A stretch of DNA of 64,000 nt, from assembly GCF_000003815.2 (NCBI RefSeq), contig NC_049984.1:21794585-21858584 (forward strand), read 5' to 3'. The translations under genes and the position numbers were made by a program. Below, piece by piece: positions 63,995-64,000 of this stretch. The notes beneath the pieces were generated by a model, which worked only from the letters and a program-made list of their open reading frames with translations, had not been told where the DNA came from and did no database searches. Source of the stretch: Branchiostoma floridae (Eukaryota > Chordata > Leptocardii > Amphioxiformes > Branchiostomatidae). Every line of letters begins with the position of its first letter. The stretch's first letter is position 1.

Positions 63995-64000
63995 GTAAGG

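Overview
This is animal nuclear DNA. Protein-coding blocks are short exons with GT/AG borders and matching intron phases, there are many transposable elements and minisatellites, one assembly gap (N run, 53928-54369), and no bacterial operon layout or recognisable tRNA/rRNA. The mix of elements (LINEs whose ORF1 carries PHD, SGNH-esterase and zinc-knuckle domains, hAT, TTAA-type and mariner elements, Ty3/gypsy gag pieces, OTU and His-Me-like exons) fits an invertebrate deuterostome such as amphioxus. That assignment is inference from family knowledge, not a database match.

Layout. 0.7-9.4 kb is a minus-strand gene region. An OTU-type cysteine-protease-like coding block (9.36-8.52 kb) is followed by exons of a repetitive multi-domain family (8.33-5.98 kb, with a LINE 3' end inside it). 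Next comes a well-supported unrecognised gene whose last eleven exons (5.26-0.73 kb) join in frame at every junction. Its introns hold three minisatellites, two of which are inverted copies of one another. 12.6-17.8 kb holds a decayed LINE piece, a minus-strand gene whose N-terminal half is a 10-residue coding repeat, a broken gypsy gag, and a broken copy of the family seen at 8.3-6 kb. 19.7-23.96 kb is a LINE with a long intact endonuclease/RT frame and an (ATTC)10 tail. 25.7-34.9 kb is gene-poor with scattered exons, a His-Me-finger-like gene, a LINE 3' end and a TTAA-flanked MITE. About 35.2-43.5 kb is a second LINE, interrupted by a 2,015-bp hAT element with an 8-bp target duplication; removing the insert and one duplication copy restores the reading frame.

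45.55-50.75 kb is the most unusual region. A 287-bp MITE with arms of about 67 bp lies next to a 4,910-bp element bounded by 32-bp inverted repeats. Its interior has no convincing ORF but is tiled almost end to end with short perfect hairpins, some closed by GNRA- or UNCG-type loops. A second, shorter hairpin-dense tract lies at 57.1-57.85 kb. The right part (51-64 kb) holds terminal exons, a 24-bp minisatellite, a broken PIF/Harbinger-type transposase, a broken gypsy gag, a duplicated ORF that differs by a 21-bp coding minisatellite, an internally deleted mariner inside a 1.6-kb duplication, and a duplicated 243-bp exon-like segment at the right end.

The host genes show no common pathway. 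The window is best read as a transposon-rich landscape with a few real genes threaded through it.
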